A DNA stretch of 64,000 nt, from positions 1-64,000 of the forward strand of contig CAYMVL010000020.1 of the NCBI GenBank assembly GCA_964394145.1, written 5' to 3'. Below are positions 53,237 through 63,039 of the stretch, piece by piece. Made by a program: the position numbers and the translations under genes. The notes under the pieces are model-generated. The model saw only the letters and a program-made list of their open reading frames with translations, searched no databases and was not told the origin of the DNA. How positions within the stretch are numbered: the stretch's first letter is position 1; each line of letters begins with the position of its first letter. This stretch comes from JAFGBN01 sp964394145. GTDB lineage: Bacteria > Chloroflexota > Dehalococcoidia > GIF9 > AB-539-J10.

Positions 53237-53818
53237 ATGAAGGTATTGGGTATCATGGGCAGCCCCAGGAGACAAGGTAACACAGAAATCCTTCTTGATC
53301 AAGCACTGGCAGGTGCCCAGGAGGCAGGAGCGGACGTTGAAAAAGTGGTGGTTTCACAACTCAAAATCTCACCATGCCGCGAAATATATGCCTGCTTCAA
53401 AGACGGAAACTGCCCTATCAGGGACGACATGCATGGCGTCTATGATAAGCTCCTTGAGGCAGACCATGTTGTTTTCGCTTCGCCAATATTCTTTTATGGC
53501 ATCACCAGTCAGGCGAAGGCGCTGGTGGACAGGTGTCAGGCACTGTGGGCCAGAAGAAACGTGTTGCATATAGGGGCGGACGATAATCGCATACGTAAAG
53601 GGGTGTTTATCTCAGTGGGAGCCACTCAAGGCAAACGGCTCTTTGATGGTGCGGTGCTAACGGTAAAGTACTTCTTCGACGCCATCGGGGTCAATTATTC
53701 TGGTAGCTTGCTGGTTAGAGGAATCGATAACAAAGCCCAAATCAGAGAACATCCAACGGCCTTGCAAGATGCATTTCAACTGGGTCATGAGCTTGTATCT
53801 TCGGATGTCAGAGAGTGA
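53237..53818 (+). CDS. NADPH-dependent FMN reductase / flavodoxin-like protein
   Basis: A 193-aa flavodoxin-fold protein, MKVLGIMGSPRRQGNTEILL (FMN phosphate loop), VFASPIFFYGITSQAKALVDR, and a Cys pattern (PCREIYACFKDGNCPI) resembling iron-sulfur flavoproteins, which here has three Cys in the usual cluster region. Electron carrier or reductase, exact partner unknown. The ATG follows TTAGGAGG. Confidence 0.87.
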   Translation: MKVLGIMGSPRRQGNTEILLDQALAGAQEAGADVEKVVVSQLKISPCREIYACFKDGNCPIRDDMHGVYDKLLEADHVVFASPIFFYGITSQAKALVDRCQALWARRNVLHIGADDNRIRKGVFISVGATQGKRLFDGAVLTVKYFFDAIGVNYSGSLLVRGIDNKAQIREHPTALQDAFQLGHELVSSDVRE

Positions 53819-54193
53819 CTTTATAACTGCTGTCTGGCAAACCAATAACAAAGCTTCGCTCAGTCGATAAGCATTCGCTAACGCCATCAAACCTCGATGG
53901 GAATTTTCAGACCTAGCTCACAATACGGACTGCTGACACGTTCTCAAGCCTCAGCTACTTGACAAAGAACCTGCCTTTGTCTATTCTATCAATTGACAAT
54001 TCTCGTTGCCTACCTTGCCTCATGGATATGACTTAGCGCACATAAATGTAAGGTGCAAGCATGATAGCCAGCAACCAGAATAGCAGTTCGCGCAGAACGC
54101 CAGGTTTTAATGCTCAGCAACTTCATTTATTGTTAATTGCTGGCATAGATGGCAGAGCACACTGCCTGATATAGTCGAATCCCAGGAGTTGAA
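53819..54193. other. 375-bp region with a promoter; no gene
   Basis: Contains a consensus promoter at 53959-53987 (TTGACA, 17-nt spacer, TATTCT) about 200 nt upstream of the truncated glutaredoxin gene. No other gene is recognised. Short matches to tRNA-Phe near 53930 are out of order and likely chance. Confidence 0.45.
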
Positions 54194-54328
54194 ATGGTGC
54201 AAGGGGTCAAAATCTACACGACTCCCGGTTGTCCTTACTGCAAGATGGCTAAGAAGTTCTTTGATGACAATGGCGTTAAATATCAGGACTTCAATGTGGC
54301 CAAAGATGAGGCAACCCGTGCTAGCTAA
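54194..54328 (+). pseudogene. truncated glutaredoxin-like (YruB/NrdH type) gene
   Basis: Starts MVQGVKIYTTPGCPYCKMAK with an intact CPYC redox motif, but stops after 44 codons (…NVAKDEATRAS). Family members run about 77-80 residues and need the cis-Pro and C-terminal half that are missing. The sequence right after the stop belongs to a thioredoxin-reductase-like protein in another frame, so a deletion joined the two genes. Confidence 0.75.
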
Positions 54329-54571
54329 ATATGCGTGGAAATATATGGTTAGAATAGCCGAGCATGTTTACCTGCTGTCATCAATTCCTCTTACCGGCGA
54401 CCAGATACTAATTGATAGGGTAAGTGGGGCCAGTAATTTGACTCTTTTCCTTGAGCACGAAGTGCTGACGATGGCCAAAATGTTCCTGAGAAGCAAATCG
54501 TTGTCGCTGCCGGCGAGGGTGCAGAAGCTGCCCTTCAAACCCATCGCTACCTTCAAAGGCTAGGCAGATAA
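54329..54571 (+). pseudogene. trxB: thioredoxin-reductase-like (TrxB/AhpF) remnant
   Basis: Recognisable pieces are AEHVYLLSSIPLTGDQILID then RVSGASNLTLFLEHEVL, the NAD-domain region of thioredoxin reductases. After a frame change comes PEKQIVVAAGEGAEAALQTH ending RYLQRLGR, the C-terminus of the same protein. The N-terminal FAD domain and the redox CxxC are gone. The deletion end lies next to the truncated glutaredoxin. Confidence 0.7.
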
Positions 54572-54738
54572 AGAGGAAGTGGAAGCTTGCCCAAATCAAT
54601 GTGGCAAACCTGATTACCAGAGAGCTAATAAAAGACAGCAAGGGACACAGTGGAGCCACACAAACCATCAGGTCAATACCTGAGAGGCGTACAGGGACAA
54701 AGAAAACCAAGTAGCGATTAACAGAAGGAGGTTAGCCG

Positions 54739-55266
54739 ATGGAGAATGAACATGCGAGAACAATGGAAGCACTGCAACTCGCGATCCAAATGGAAGTGGA
54801 GGGCAAGAAGTTTTACCAGCAGGCAAGTGACAGGAGCGGCAACAAGCTAGCTAAAGAGCTATTTCAAAGACTGGCTAATGAAGAGGACGACCACAGCAAT
54901 AAATTTCGGGAAATATACGCAGCGCTCAAGAAAGGCCTGGCCTGGCCTGAAGTGGAGCCTCCGTCCCACAAGACAAAAGCTATCAAGTCTGTGTTCGCCG
55001 AAGCCACCATAGAATTAGGCGACAAGATCAAGGTAGCCGAGTCTGAACTTGAGGCAGTTAAGACGGCTATCGATATGGAACTCAAAACCTATGATTTGTA
55101 TCGCTCCCGAAGCAAAGAGGGCTCAGGCCCTCAGGAAAGACTGTTCTATGAAGCCTTGGCTGCTGAGGAGCGCGGACATCACCTTGCTCTTCTCGACTTC
55201 TATGAATACTTGAGCGACCCGTCAGGCTGGTTTGTGATGAAAGAGCACCGCCTGGATGGTATCTAA
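54739..55266 (+). CDS. ferritin-like diiron protein (rubrerythrin-type)
   Basis: A 175-aa four-helix protein with two ExxH-type diiron half-sites: NEEDDHSNKF near residue 52 and EERGHHLALL near residue 140, plus the helix Glu residues in EVEGKKFYQQA and MELKTYDLY. No rubredoxin domain is attached. Peroxide reduction or iron storage in anaerobes is the usual role. The ATG follows AAGGAGG. It heads the run of redox genes with sufC-sufB. Confidence 0.87.
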   Translation: MENEHARTMEALQLAIQMEVEGKKFYQQASDRSGNKLAKELFQRLANEEDDHSNKFREIYAALKKGLAWPEVEPPSHKTKAIKSVFAEATIELGDKIKVAESELEAVKTAIDMELKTYDLYRSRSKEGSGPQERLFYEALAAEERGHHLALLDFYEYLSDPSGWFVMKEHRLDGI

Positions 55267-55296
55267 ACAGCTACCGGAATATAGGAGGCAGAAGCT

Positions 55297-56031
55297 ATGT
55301 TAGAAATCAAACAGCTGACTGTGGCGGTGAAAGGTAAGGAAATTCTACACGAAGTCAATATGACTATCCAAAGCGGGGAAACTCATGTCCTCTTCGGTCC
55401 CAACGGCAGCGGTAAAACGACCCTAATCATGGCTATAATGGGCTTCCCCAGATATAAGGCAGTCAAAGGGAGCATAATCTTCAAAGGTACCGATATAACT
55501 GAGTTTCCGGTCGACGAGAGAGCCCGTTTAGGCATTGGCATATCTTTCCAGCGGCCACCGGTGGTGCGGGGAGTAAAAACACGTGAGATGCTCGCCGCCT
55601 CCCTGAGGGGCCGGGGAAATGATCAAAACATCAACCAGCTAGCAGAGAAAGCTGACCTGACTTATCTCCTGGACAGGGATATAAACTACGGCTTCTCGGG
55701 TGGCGAGATAAAGCGTTCGGAAATCGTGCAACTGCTGGCCCAGAAACCTGAACTGTCCTTACTGGATGAGCCTGAATCTGGAGTTGACCTGGTGAACATA
55801 GCCCTGATAGGTGAACTCATGAACAAGTTGCTGGAAAAAGACTGTCCCATACGCAAACGAAAGTGCATGGGCCTGATCATCACTCATAGCGGGGATATTT
55901 TGGATTATGTTAACGCTCGCACCGGCTACGTTATGCTCAATGGCAGGATAATCTGCGAGGCCGACCCTCATGAGATACTGGCAACTATAAAAGAAAAGGG
56001 CTATGAGGAGTGTGCTAAATGCGCCAAGTAG
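55297..56031 (+). CDS. sufC: SufC-type Fe-S assembly ATPase
   Basis: A 244-aa ABC ATPase with Walker A GPNGSGKTTLI, signature YGFSGGEIKRSEIVQ (SGGE) and Walker B LSLLDEPESGVDL. It is the ATP-driven part of Fe-S cluster assembly. It overlaps the next gene by 13 nt. Only SufC and one SufB-like protein are present, as in the minimal SMS (SmsCB) systems of anaerobes and archaea. Confidence 0.92.
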   Translation: MLEIKQLTVAVKGKEILHEVNMTIQSGETHVLFGPNGSGKTTLIMAIMGFPRYKAVKGSIIFKGTDITEFPVDERARLGIGISFQRPPVVRGVKTREMLAASLRGRGNDQNINQLAEKADLTYLLDRDINYGFSGGEIKRSEIVQLLAQKPELSLLDEPESGVDLVNIALIGELMNKLLEKDCPIRKRKCMGLIITHSGDILDYVNARTGYVMLNGRIICEADPHEILATIKEKGYEECAKCAK

Positions 56032-57254
56032 AATCCTCTAAGACGACCAGGGAGCGAGCCAAGGCAGCATCGGCCAAGTCCGCCTCTTTCGGAGAAGATC
56101 TCGATTTGAATGCATACGGCAGCTCGGCAGAGGAGCTACCGTACCAAGAAGACCCGTCCCGATTGCCAAGAGAAGACCAAAGACAGATGGCCCAGGCAGG
56201 TATTATCCTGGACGAGCCGGACCGGCGTTCGGGAACCATAATCCAAATGGATAATTCTGTGGTCTATAGTCTGACAAAACAAGAAGGACTGGAGCTTATG
56301 TCTACCAGCCAGGCCTTGAGAAAATACGATTGGCTACAGGATTATTGGTGGCAAGCCGTCGCTGTGGATAGTGATAAGTACACTGCTCATGTGGAGCTAC
56401 ATCAGAATGATGGTTACTTCATCAGGGCTCTGCCTCATACTAAGGTAATATATCCGGTTCAAGCCTGCCTTTATCTAGCCCAGAAGCGTTTGGCCCAGAC
56501 CGCTCACAATATTATCATCGCTGAGGAATCTTCTGAGCTACACATTATTACAGGCTGCACTACCAGCCCCGGGCAAGAATCAGGATTGCATCTGGGAATC
56601 TCTGAATTCTATATCAAGCCCGGAGCGAAGCTCACATTTACCATGATTCACAATTGGACACCAGGAATTGCAGTGCGTCCCCGCACCGGTATCATAGTCG
56701 AAGACAACGGTGTCTTTCTCAGCAACTACGTAATCATGAAGCCAGTTAACTCACTACAAACCTATCCTACAGCCAGGTGCATCGGGGAAAATGCCACTGC
56801 CAGATTCAACAGTATTCTGGTCGCCACTGCTGGCTCAAGAATGGACGTTGGCTCCAGAATCTTCCTTGATGGTATAGCGTCCAAGACGGAGATGATATCA
56901 CGGGCTGTCACCACCGGAGGTGACATCACTGCCCGTGGCTACATAGAAGGAAATGCTACTGATGTGAAAGGACATCTCGAATGCCGTGGATTGATTCTGC
57001 AGGAGAAAGGCTCGATTCATGCTATACCCGAGCTTAAAGGTAACCTGGCCGGTATTGACCTATCCCACGAGGCCGCAGTAGGCAAGATAGCTGAAGAGGA
57101 ATTGGAATACCTGATGGCTCGAGGGCTGACCCAAACCGAGGCTATAGCGGCTATAGTGCGCGGTTTCCTCAGAGTGGATATTGAAGGATTACCTCAGGAG
57201 CTGAGCATGGAATTAAGGCGGGCTGTTGAAGCCAGCGAAAAGGACATCATGTAG
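56019..57254 (+). CDS. sufB: SufB/SufD-type scaffold protein (SmsB-like)
   Basis: A 411-aa beta-helix scaffold partner of SufC. The C-terminal motif SHEAAVGKIAEEELEYLMARG followed by LTQTEAIAAIVRGFL is the SufB/D signature. The N-terminus is a charged, shorter segment than in full-length SufB. No sufS, sufU or other suf gene is adjacent, so the sulfur source is elsewhere. Confidence 0.9.
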   Translation: MRQVESSKTTRERAKAASAKSASFGEDLDLNAYGSSAEELPYQEDPSRLPREDQRQMAQAGIILDEPDRRSGTIIQMDNSVVYSLTKQEGLELMSTSQALRKYDWLQDYWWQAVAVDSDKYTAHVELHQNDGYFIRALPHTKVIYPVQACLYLAQKRLAQTAHNIIIAEESSELHIITGCTTSPGQESGLHLGISEFYIKPGAKLTFTMIHNWTPGIAVRPRTGIIVEDNGVFLSNYVIMKPVNSLQTYPTARCIGENATARFNSILVATAGSRMDVGSRIFLDGIASKTEMISRAVTTGGDITARGYIEGNATDVKGHLECRGLILQEKGSIHAIPELKGNLAGIDLSHEAAVGKIAEEELEYLMARGLTQTEAIAAIVRGFLRVDIEGLPQELSMELRRAVEASEKDIM

Positions 57255-57276
57255 GCTAAGTTAAGGAGGACTAGAG

Positions 57277-57786
57277 ATGAACACGAAAACTCTGCACAAG
57301 CTAGGCTACGGTATGTACGTCGTGAGCTCCAAAAATGGAGATAGGATCAACGGGCAGACTGCCAACACTGTGTTCCAGATAACTTCTGAGCCGCCCACCG
57401 TTGCTGTGAGCATCAACAAGTTGAATTTGACTCATGAGTTTATTGCTGCAAGCAAAGTGTTCACAGTCTCAATTCTTTCCCAGGATACGCCTTTGAGCTT
57501 CATCGGTCACTTTGGCTTCAAATCTGGCAACGCCGTAGATAAATTCAAAGATGTGAATCACAGGCTTGGTGCGACCAAGGCTCCGATAGTAACAGAACAT
57601 ACCCTGGCCTATCTAGAAGCCAAGGTAATCAATCAACTGGATGTCGGAACCCATACCATCTTTGTAGGAGAGGTCTCGGAAGCAGATATCATAATGGAAG
57701 GCGAGCCCATGACATATGCCTATTACCAGCAGGTGAAGAGAGGCACCACACCCAGTAAAGCTCCCAGTTACATTAAGACTAAATAG
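57277..57786 (+). CDS. flavin reductase-like FMN-binding protein
   Basis: A 169-aa split-barrel FMN protein (LGYGMYVVSSKNGDRINGQT; SINKLNLTHEFI; LGATKAPIVTEHTLAYLEAKV). It is the first half of the high-molecular-weight rubredoxin (Hrb) of Moorella, which passes NAD(P)H electrons to FprA. Here the rubredoxin half is the next gene. The ATG follows TAAGGAGG. Confidence 0.9.
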   Translation: MNTKTLHKLGYGMYVVSSKNGDRINGQTANTVFQITSEPPTVAVSINKLNLTHEFIAASKVFTVSILSQDTPLSFIGHFGFKSGNAVDKFKDVNHRLGATKAPIVTEHTLAYLEAKVINQLDVGTHTIFVGEVSEADIIMEGEPMTYAYYQQVKRGTTPSKAPSYIKTK

Positions 57787-57804
57787 AAGAAGGAGATGAA
57801 TAAG

Positions 57805-57969
57805 ATGGCAAAATACGAATGCACTGTATGCGGTTACATCTATGACCCGGAACAAGGTGATCCCGATGGGGGTATAGCACCGGGAACGCCTTTCGAAGAC
57901 ATACCCGATGACTGGGTATGCCCCGTCTGCGGAGCAGCCAAGAGCGATTTCGAAAAACTGGAAGAATAA
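57805..57969 (+). CDS. rubredoxin
   Basis: A 54-aa mononuclear-iron electron carrier: [20 protein letters not shown] (C-x2-C) and [13 protein letters not shown] (C-x2-C). The ATG at 57805 is 9 nt after GAAGGAG; another in-frame ATG at 57796 is too close to it. It follows the flavin reductase gene by 18 nt and precedes hcp and fprA, so it probably links the reductase to FprA and to the superoxide reductase. Confidence 0.95.
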   Translation: MAKYECTVCGYIYDPEQGDPDGGIAPGTPFEDIPDDWVCPVCGAAKSDFEKLEE

Positions 57970-58144
57970 CAAGATATGCCGCAAAAAAGAGGTTCAGCGC
58001 TATTCTGGATATCTCTCAGCGGCCGCTGAGAAACGGATTAAGTATTCTGGTTGCGTCATGAACATGGCGGCCCATTCCCCACCAAATTGGTAAGCTTCCA
58101 ACATAAGAAGGAAATGAAGGATAGTGAACAAGGGAGGCTTGGAA

Positions 58145-59470
58145 ATGACTGAGAAGGAAAGACTTGACATGTTTTGCTACCAGTGTTCCCAAACCTACAG
58201 GGGAACAGGTTGCATATATAAGGGTACATGCGGAAAGGAACCTACGGTTGCACGTTTACAGGATAACCTGTTAATTGCCACTAAAGGAATGGCTGCCTAT
58301 CTCTACCACGCCAGGGAACTGGGCTATACAGATACGGAAATAGATGCCTTTTTGGAAAGGGTATTCTATGCCACATTTACCCAGGTCAATTTTGACCCGC
58401 AGGACCTGGCCAGGATGGCTGTTGAGGCTGGCCAGATGAATATTAAGACAATGCGGCTTCTAAAAAAGGCACACAACGAAACATATGGCGAGCCCGAACC
58501 CTCTGAGGTACAGACGGGAACAGTCCAGGGGCGCGGGATTATCGCAACCGGACATGGCATGAAAGCGCTCGAGGAGCTATTGAAGCAGACCCAGGATACA
58601 GGCATAAACGTTTATACACACTCGGAACTCCTGCCTGCCCACGGGTATCCAGGGCTGAAGAAGTATAAGCATCTGGTTGGCAATCTCGGCATATCATGGC
58701 GAGATCAAAAACAGCTATTCTCAAAATATCCCGTCGCTGTTCTCGGGACATCAAACTGCGTGCTAGTCCCCAGGGACGAATATAAGCATAGTATGTACAC
58801 TACGGGGCCGGCCAGGCTGCCGGGGGTTACGCACATAGCTGGTTATGACTATACACCGGTGATAGAGAAAGCAAAATCGCTGCCGGAACTCAACGATAAT
58901 CCCGGGGACTATGTACTGAGTACAGGATTCTCAAAATCCGCGGTACTGTCATTGAAAGATAAAATAAAGCAACTTGTGGATGCAGGAAAGATCCGGCATT
59001 TCTTCTTTGTGGGAGGCTGCGATTCACCGCTCAAGAAGATGGAGTACTACAGACAGTTCGTCGAAAGACTGCCACAAGATACAGTTGCGTTGACTGCAGG
59101 CTGCGGCAAATTCAGATTCAACGACCTGCGTCTCGGTGACATCGAAGGTGTACCGAGACTGATAGACCTTGGACAATGCAACGACTCAATTGTTGCGATT
59201 GAAATCGCTGAGGGACTTGCCGAGCTATTGGGCGTGCAAGTCAATAGACTCCCGCTGACGATAGTCCTGAGCTGGATGGAGCAGAAGGCGGTGGCTGTAC
59301 TCTGGAGCCTCTTTGCACTTGGTATGAAAGGTATCTACCTCGGGCCCATACTTCCCGCCTGGGTAAATGATGATATACTGAAGATACTGAAAGACAACTA
59401 TGATTTGAGACTTATAGATAATCCTGACAGCGACTTAGAAGAGATGTTAAAGGAGGGCTTATTATCATGA
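58145..59470 (+). CDS. hcp: hybrid cluster protein (short form)
   Basis: Fe-S protein reducing hydroxylamine and NO, known for NO/nitrosative stress defence in anaerobes. The 441-aa protein has the first-cluster cysteines C11-x2-C14-x8-C23-x5-C29 and, later, the hybrid-cluster region with [28 protein letters not shown] and MEQKAV. It lacks about 100 residues of the usual 540-aa protein, as in class III Hcps. The start is ATG at 58145 after GGGAGG; a GTG at 58124 is less likely. fprA overlaps its stop. Confidence 0.93.
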   Translation: MTEKERLDMFCYQCSQTYRGTGCIYKGTCGKEPTVARLQDNLLIATKGMAAYLYHARELGYTDTEIDAFLERVFYATFTQVNFDPQDLARMAVEAGQMNIKTMRLLKKAHNETYGEPEPSEVQTGTVQGRGIIATGHGMKALEELLKQTQDTGINVYTHSELLPAHGYPGLKKYKHLVGNLGISWRDQKQLFSKYPVAVLGTSNCVLVPRDEYKHSMYTTGPARLPGVTHIAGYDYTPVIEKAKSLPELNDNPGDYVLSTGFSKSAVLSLKDKIKQLVDAGKIRHFFFVGGCDSPLKKMEYYRQFVERLPQDTVALTAGCGKFRFNDLRLGDIEGVPRLIDLGQCNDSIVAIEIAEGLAELLGVQVNRLPLTIVLSWMEQKAVAVLWSLFALGMKGIYLGPILPAWVNDDILKILKDNYDLRLIDNPDSDLEEMLKEGLLS

Positions 59471-60654
59471 ATAGCAGGCAAATCAGACCAAATGTTTACT
59501 CGGTTGGAGCGGTTGACTGGGACAGACGCTTATTTGATGCACTTGTGCCGCTTCCTGACGGCACCAGTTACAACTCATATCTCATTCGAGGGAACACCAA
59601 GACGGCGCTTATCGATACGGTAGACTCCTCCATGGGGGACATGCTACTAAGTAATCTGGGCCAGCTTGGAGTTGAGACCATAGACTATGTTATTGCTAAT
59701 CACGCGGAGCAAGACCATAGCGGCTCTATACCACCAGTCCTCCAAAAATACCCTGATGCACAAGTCGTCTGCACGCCGAGATGTAAAGGGATGCTCATAG
59801 ACCTGCTAATGATTCCAGAACAGAGGCTTATAACGGTCAATGATAAAGACACCATCTCTTTAGGAGATAAGACGCTGGAGTTTATCCATGCTCCCTGGGT
59901 GCACTGGCCTGAGACTATGCTTACCTATCTGAAGGAAGAGAAAATGCTTTTCACCTGCGATTTCTTGGGTTCTCATTTAGCCACAACGGACTTGTATGTG
60001 ACAGACGAAGGGCAACTCTATGAGGCAGCCAAGAGGTATTATGCCGAAATCATGATGCCGTACCGGACCAATGTTCAGAAGAATTTGGACAAATTGGAGG
60101 GTTATCAAATCGATATTATAGCGCCCAGCCATGGTCCTATGTATGACAAACCTGAGTTTATCCTGAACGCATATCATAGCTGGGCCTTTGACGAGCCCAG
60201 GAACATTGTGGTACTACCTTACATCTCCATGCATGGCAGCACAGAAAAGATGGTCGACTACCTCGTCGCAGCCCTGGCAGACAGAAATATCACAGCTAAG
60301 CAGTTCGACTTGACAGTAGCGGATGTGGGAAAGCTGGCGATGGCATTGGTAGATGCAGCTACACTGGTCATTGGCACACCCACTATTCTGGTCGGCCCTC
60401 ATCCAAATGTTGCCTATGCTACATTTCTAGTCAACGTCCTGAAGCCCAAAGTGGAGTTTGTCTCCATTATTGGCTCTTACGGCTGGGGCGGCAAGTCTGT
60501 GGAGCAGCTCACCGCCATGATCTCAAACTTGAAAGTAGAGTTGCTAGACCCAGTACTTAGCAAAGGGTTCCCTAAAGAAGCGGATTTCAAGGCTCTGGAT
60601 AACCTGGCTAACACTATCGCAGAGAAGCATAGAGCACGCGGCTTTACCCAGTAA
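59467..60654 (+). CDS. fprA: FprA-type A-type flavoprotein (O2/NO reductase)
   Basis: A 395-aa flavodiiron protein. The beta-lactamase-like domain has diiron ligands HAEQDHSG (H-x-E-x-D-H), a later HxE in HAPWVHWPE, Asp in FTCDFLGSH, and the final His in PSHGPMYD. The C-terminal third (from about residue 255) is a flavodoxin domain. It reduces O2 to water or NO to N2O. It overlaps the hcp stop, so Hcp and FprA form one NO/O2 defence pair. Confidence 0.95.
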   Translation: MNSRQIRPNVYSVGAVDWDRRLFDALVPLPDGTSYNSYLIRGNTKTALIDTVDSSMGDMLLSNLGQLGVETIDYVIANHAEQDHSGSIPPVLQKYPDAQVVCTPRCKGMLIDLLMIPEQRLITVNDKDTISLGDKTLEFIHAPWVHWPETMLTYLKEEKMLFTCDFLGSHLATTDLYVTDEGQLYEAAKRYYAEIMMPYRTNVQKNLDKLEGYQIDIIAPSHGPMYDKPEFILNAYHSWAFDEPRNIVVLPYISMHGSTEKMVDYLVAALADRNITAKQFDLTVADVGKLAMALVDAATLVIGTPTILVGPHPNVAYATFLVNVLKPKVEFVSIIGSYGWGGKSVEQLTAMISNLKVELLDPVLSKGFPKEADFKALDNLANTIAEKHRARGFTQ

Positions 60655-60776
60655 ATTCATCCAAGAGGGGAAACAAAGCTAGCTGAAGTGCTGATCGATG
60701 AAATCGGAGTTGCTAACTCGGTGGACCGATAGTTGGGACAGTAAAGAAACCGAGGAATTAAGGAGTTATTTGAACC

Positions 60777-61043
60777 ATGCTTAGCGGATGCCCCGGAGCT
60801 GACAAGATTAAGAACCCCGTTCCTGCATACAGTAATTGCCCTCTATGTGGAGAGGAAGTTGAGGTATGGAGCGATGAGTTCTACACTACGTGCCCTAAGT
60901 GTGGTGCAATCGTGGTCGGGGAACATCCTCCTGCCTGCGTAGAGTGGTGCAAGTACGCCAGAGAGTGTCTCGGGTTGAGAAAATATAATCGATTGATGCA
61001 AGAGAAGCAAGTATACGACGCATTAAATCAAGATGAAAAATGA
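60777..61043 (+). CDS. small Cys-rich zinc-ribbon protein (88 aa)
   Basis: Contains NCPLCGEEVEVW, YTTCPKCGAIV and CVEWCKYARECLG: two CxxC pairs forming a ribbon and a third Cys group near the C-terminus. No family is recognised. The ATG follows AAGGAG. It lies between fprA and the universal stress gene, so a redox or iron-binding role is possible. Confidence 0.75.
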   Translation: MLSGCPGADKIKNPVPAYSNCPLCGEEVEVWSDEFYTTCPKCGAIVVGEHPPACVEWCKYARECLGLRKYNRLMQEKQVYDALNQDEK

Positions 61044-61185
61044 CATGGGGTTACGAATATGGCGAAGATTCCACAAGAAGCAGATGCCATGAGATTTGAT
61101 AGTAATCAGGTGAGCAAATGAGAATTTTTGGCATTCTGGAAAGCAGTAAACAGGCTGACAGAAATAAGAGAGGAGAGATGATAGA

Positions 61186-61629
61186 ATGTATCAAAGGGTG
61201 CTTGTTCCACTTGATGGCTCGGAATTGGCCGAATCTGTCCTTCCCCACGTAAAAGCGATAGCCAAATGCTGTAATGTCGCAGAGGTGATACTGCTGCAAG
61301 TCGTTGAGCTCAGTCCTGCCTTGCGAGCGGCAGATGTCAACGTTCGTGCATTCCAGGAAGCCAGTGTGAAAGCAGGGAAAGAATATCTTTCGACGATTGA
61401 AGCTCAGCTTCGCTCGGAGGGATTGAATGTAAGATCTGAAGTACTGGCCGGCGCGGTTCCGGCTGCTACCATCGCAGACTTCATGCAACAGAATGGGGTA
61501 GACTTTGTTACCATTACCACTCATGGTCGCTCTGGAATAAGTCGCTGGGTATTCGGCAGCGTTGCAGAGAAGCTCTTGCGCTGTTGCGGTATACCTATAC
61601 TCGTGATCCGGCCTACCTCAGAAAGCTAG
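61186..61629 (+). CDS. universal stress protein (UspA family)
   Basis: A 147-aa UspA-type protein with MYQRVLVPLDGSELAE at the start and the ATP-binding loop ITTHGRSGISRWVFGSVAE. Stress-related nucleotide-binding protein. The ATG is preceded by GAGAGGAG. Confidence 0.93.
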   Translation: MYQRVLVPLDGSELAESVLPHVKAIAKCCNVAEVILLQVVELSPALRAADVNVRAFQEASVKAGKEYLSTIEAQLRSEGLNVRSEVLAGAVPAATIADFMQQNGVDFVTITTHGRSGISRWVFGSVAEKLLRCCGIPILVIRPTSES

Positions 61630-61940
61630 TATCTGCCTTACTCCAGGTTAGCAAGAAGGCTAAGACGTTTCGCTCTAACGAGAAGACTGGAGGGATACGG
61701 AACCCAGAGCCGTAACGGAAGCGGCACAGCAGGTGAAGGCGAGGTGGTTAATGAGAAGCTCAGGAAAATGGTGTAAATATGTTAGGAGCCACCTCGGGTC
61801 GTGAATATTCAATCGCTCGCTTTAAGAACAAATTGTGTGACAAATTAATTCAGAGAGAAAATTGAGGCGGAGGTGTGAAAAATGCTAAAGATACCGTAAG
61901 GAGCAAACTCAATTAGATTTCAGAATGAGGAGGTGAGAAA
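61630..61940. other. 311-bp region, no gene recognised
   Basis: Between the universal stress gene and superoxide reductase. It has short in-frame stretches (61751-61804) but no coding character. No clear promoter or terminator. Confidence 0.4.
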
Positions 61941-62288
61941 ATGAAATTCGGAGAGCTCTTGAAAAGCAAAGAAGCAGAAGGAAAGGAAAAACATGTTCCC
62001 ATAATCGAGGTGGGCAGGGGAAAAGGTGAGGTCGGCACAGACATGGTCCATGTTATGGTAGGCAAAGAGGTACCTCATCCTAATACTGTGGAACATCATA
62101 TCGCCTGGATACAGCTTTTTGGAGTAAAGAAGGATGGACAGGTAATAGACCTTGGCAGGTCAGCCTTCGCACCGTCATATACGAATCCCAACGTCAGGTT
62201 TCACGTGCCGGTTGAAGAGTTTAAGTCCTTCTGTGCCCTTGCCTATTGCAATATACACGGCGTGTGGGAAAACTGCATCGAAATTTAG
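61941..62288 (+). CDS. superoxide reductase (class II, neelaredoxin)
   Basis: A 115-aa enzyme reducing superoxide to peroxide, with electrons usually supplied by rubredoxin. The iron ligands appear in KHVPIIE (residues 18-24), VPHPNTVEHHIAWI and CALAYCNIHGVWEN (Cys/His). It lacks the N-terminal desulforedoxin domain, so it is class II. The ATG follows GAGGAGG. Confidence 0.94.
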   Translation: MKFGELLKSKEAEGKEKHVPIIEVGRGKGEVGTDMVHVMVGKEVPHPNTVEHHIAWIQLFGVKKDGQVIDLGRSAFAPSYTNPNVRFHVPVEEFKSFCALAYCNIHGVWENCIEI

Positions 62289-62364
62289 AGGAAAGGAGGT
62301 CAGTGTCCAGCGAAGGGAATAAGTTCGATCCAGAGGAAACCATAAATATAGGAGGTACGATAAC

Positions 62365-63015
62365 ATGGAAGAAACAAGGGAACAAATAGTGAGTATGCCC
62401 AGAATAGGTGAACTGGCACCAGCTTTCGAAGCGGTCACCAGTCACGGAGTGCTTAAGCTGGAGGATTTTAAGGGGAGCTGGCTGATTCTGTTTTCCCACC
62501 CCGCAGACTTCACCCCTGTGTGCACTACCGAGTTCATAGCCTTCGCCGAAATCTTCCCTGAACTGCAGAAGCGAGGCGTGGAGCTTCTCGGGCTGAGCGT
62601 TGACAGCGTTTCTTCTCACATCGCCTGGGCGCGCAACGTAGAGGAGAAAACGGGGGTAAAGATACCCTTCCCCATCATCGCTGATTTGAACAAAGATGTC
62701 TCTCTCGCTTACGGCATGATTCACCCCGGTCAAAGCAAGACCGAGACCGTCAGATGCGTGTTCATAATAGACCCTAACCAGATTATCAGGACGATTCTCT
62801 ACTACCCTCTAACAACAGGCAGAAACATGGATGAAATATTGAGAATAGTGGACGCCCTGCAAACGACAGATCAGAATGCCGTGGCTACTCCGGCGAACTG
62901 GAGACCGGGAGATATGGTGGTGGTGCCGCCGCCAAACACTCAAGAGATGGCTGAAGAGAGACTCAAGCAAAAGTATGAGTGCGTTGACTGGTACCTGTGC
63001 AAGAAAAGACTTTAG
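62365..63015 (+). CDS. peroxiredoxin (archaeal-type Prx6-like, two C-terminal Cys)
   Basis: A 216-aa peroxidase with the peroxidatic Cys in PADFTPVCTTEF (C53). The C-terminal pair CVDWYLC (C206, C212) is the resolving arrangement of archaeal thioredoxin peroxidases. It converts the peroxide formed by superoxide reductase to water. The start follows TAGGAGG. It sits 76 nt after the superoxide reductase gene. Confidence 0.95.
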   Translation: MEETREQIVSMPRIGELAPAFEAVTSHGVLKLEDFKGSWLILFSHPADFTPVCTTEFIAFAEIFPELQKRGVELLGLSVDSVSSHIAWARNVEEKTGVKIPFPIIADLNKDVSLAYGMIHPGQSKTETVRCVFIIDPNQIIRTILYYPLTTGRNMDEILRIVDALQTTDQNAVATPANWRPGDMVVVPPPNTQEMAEERLKQKYECVDWYLCKKRL

Positions 63016-63039
63016 GCAAGAGAAATAAAGGAGGCGCAT

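Noticed and set aside
53899..53960. Fragments resembling tRNA-Phe (attttcag, actgctgacacg, cagctac)
   Set aside because: The pieces are in the wrong order compared with the tRNA, so chance matches are likelier than a scar.
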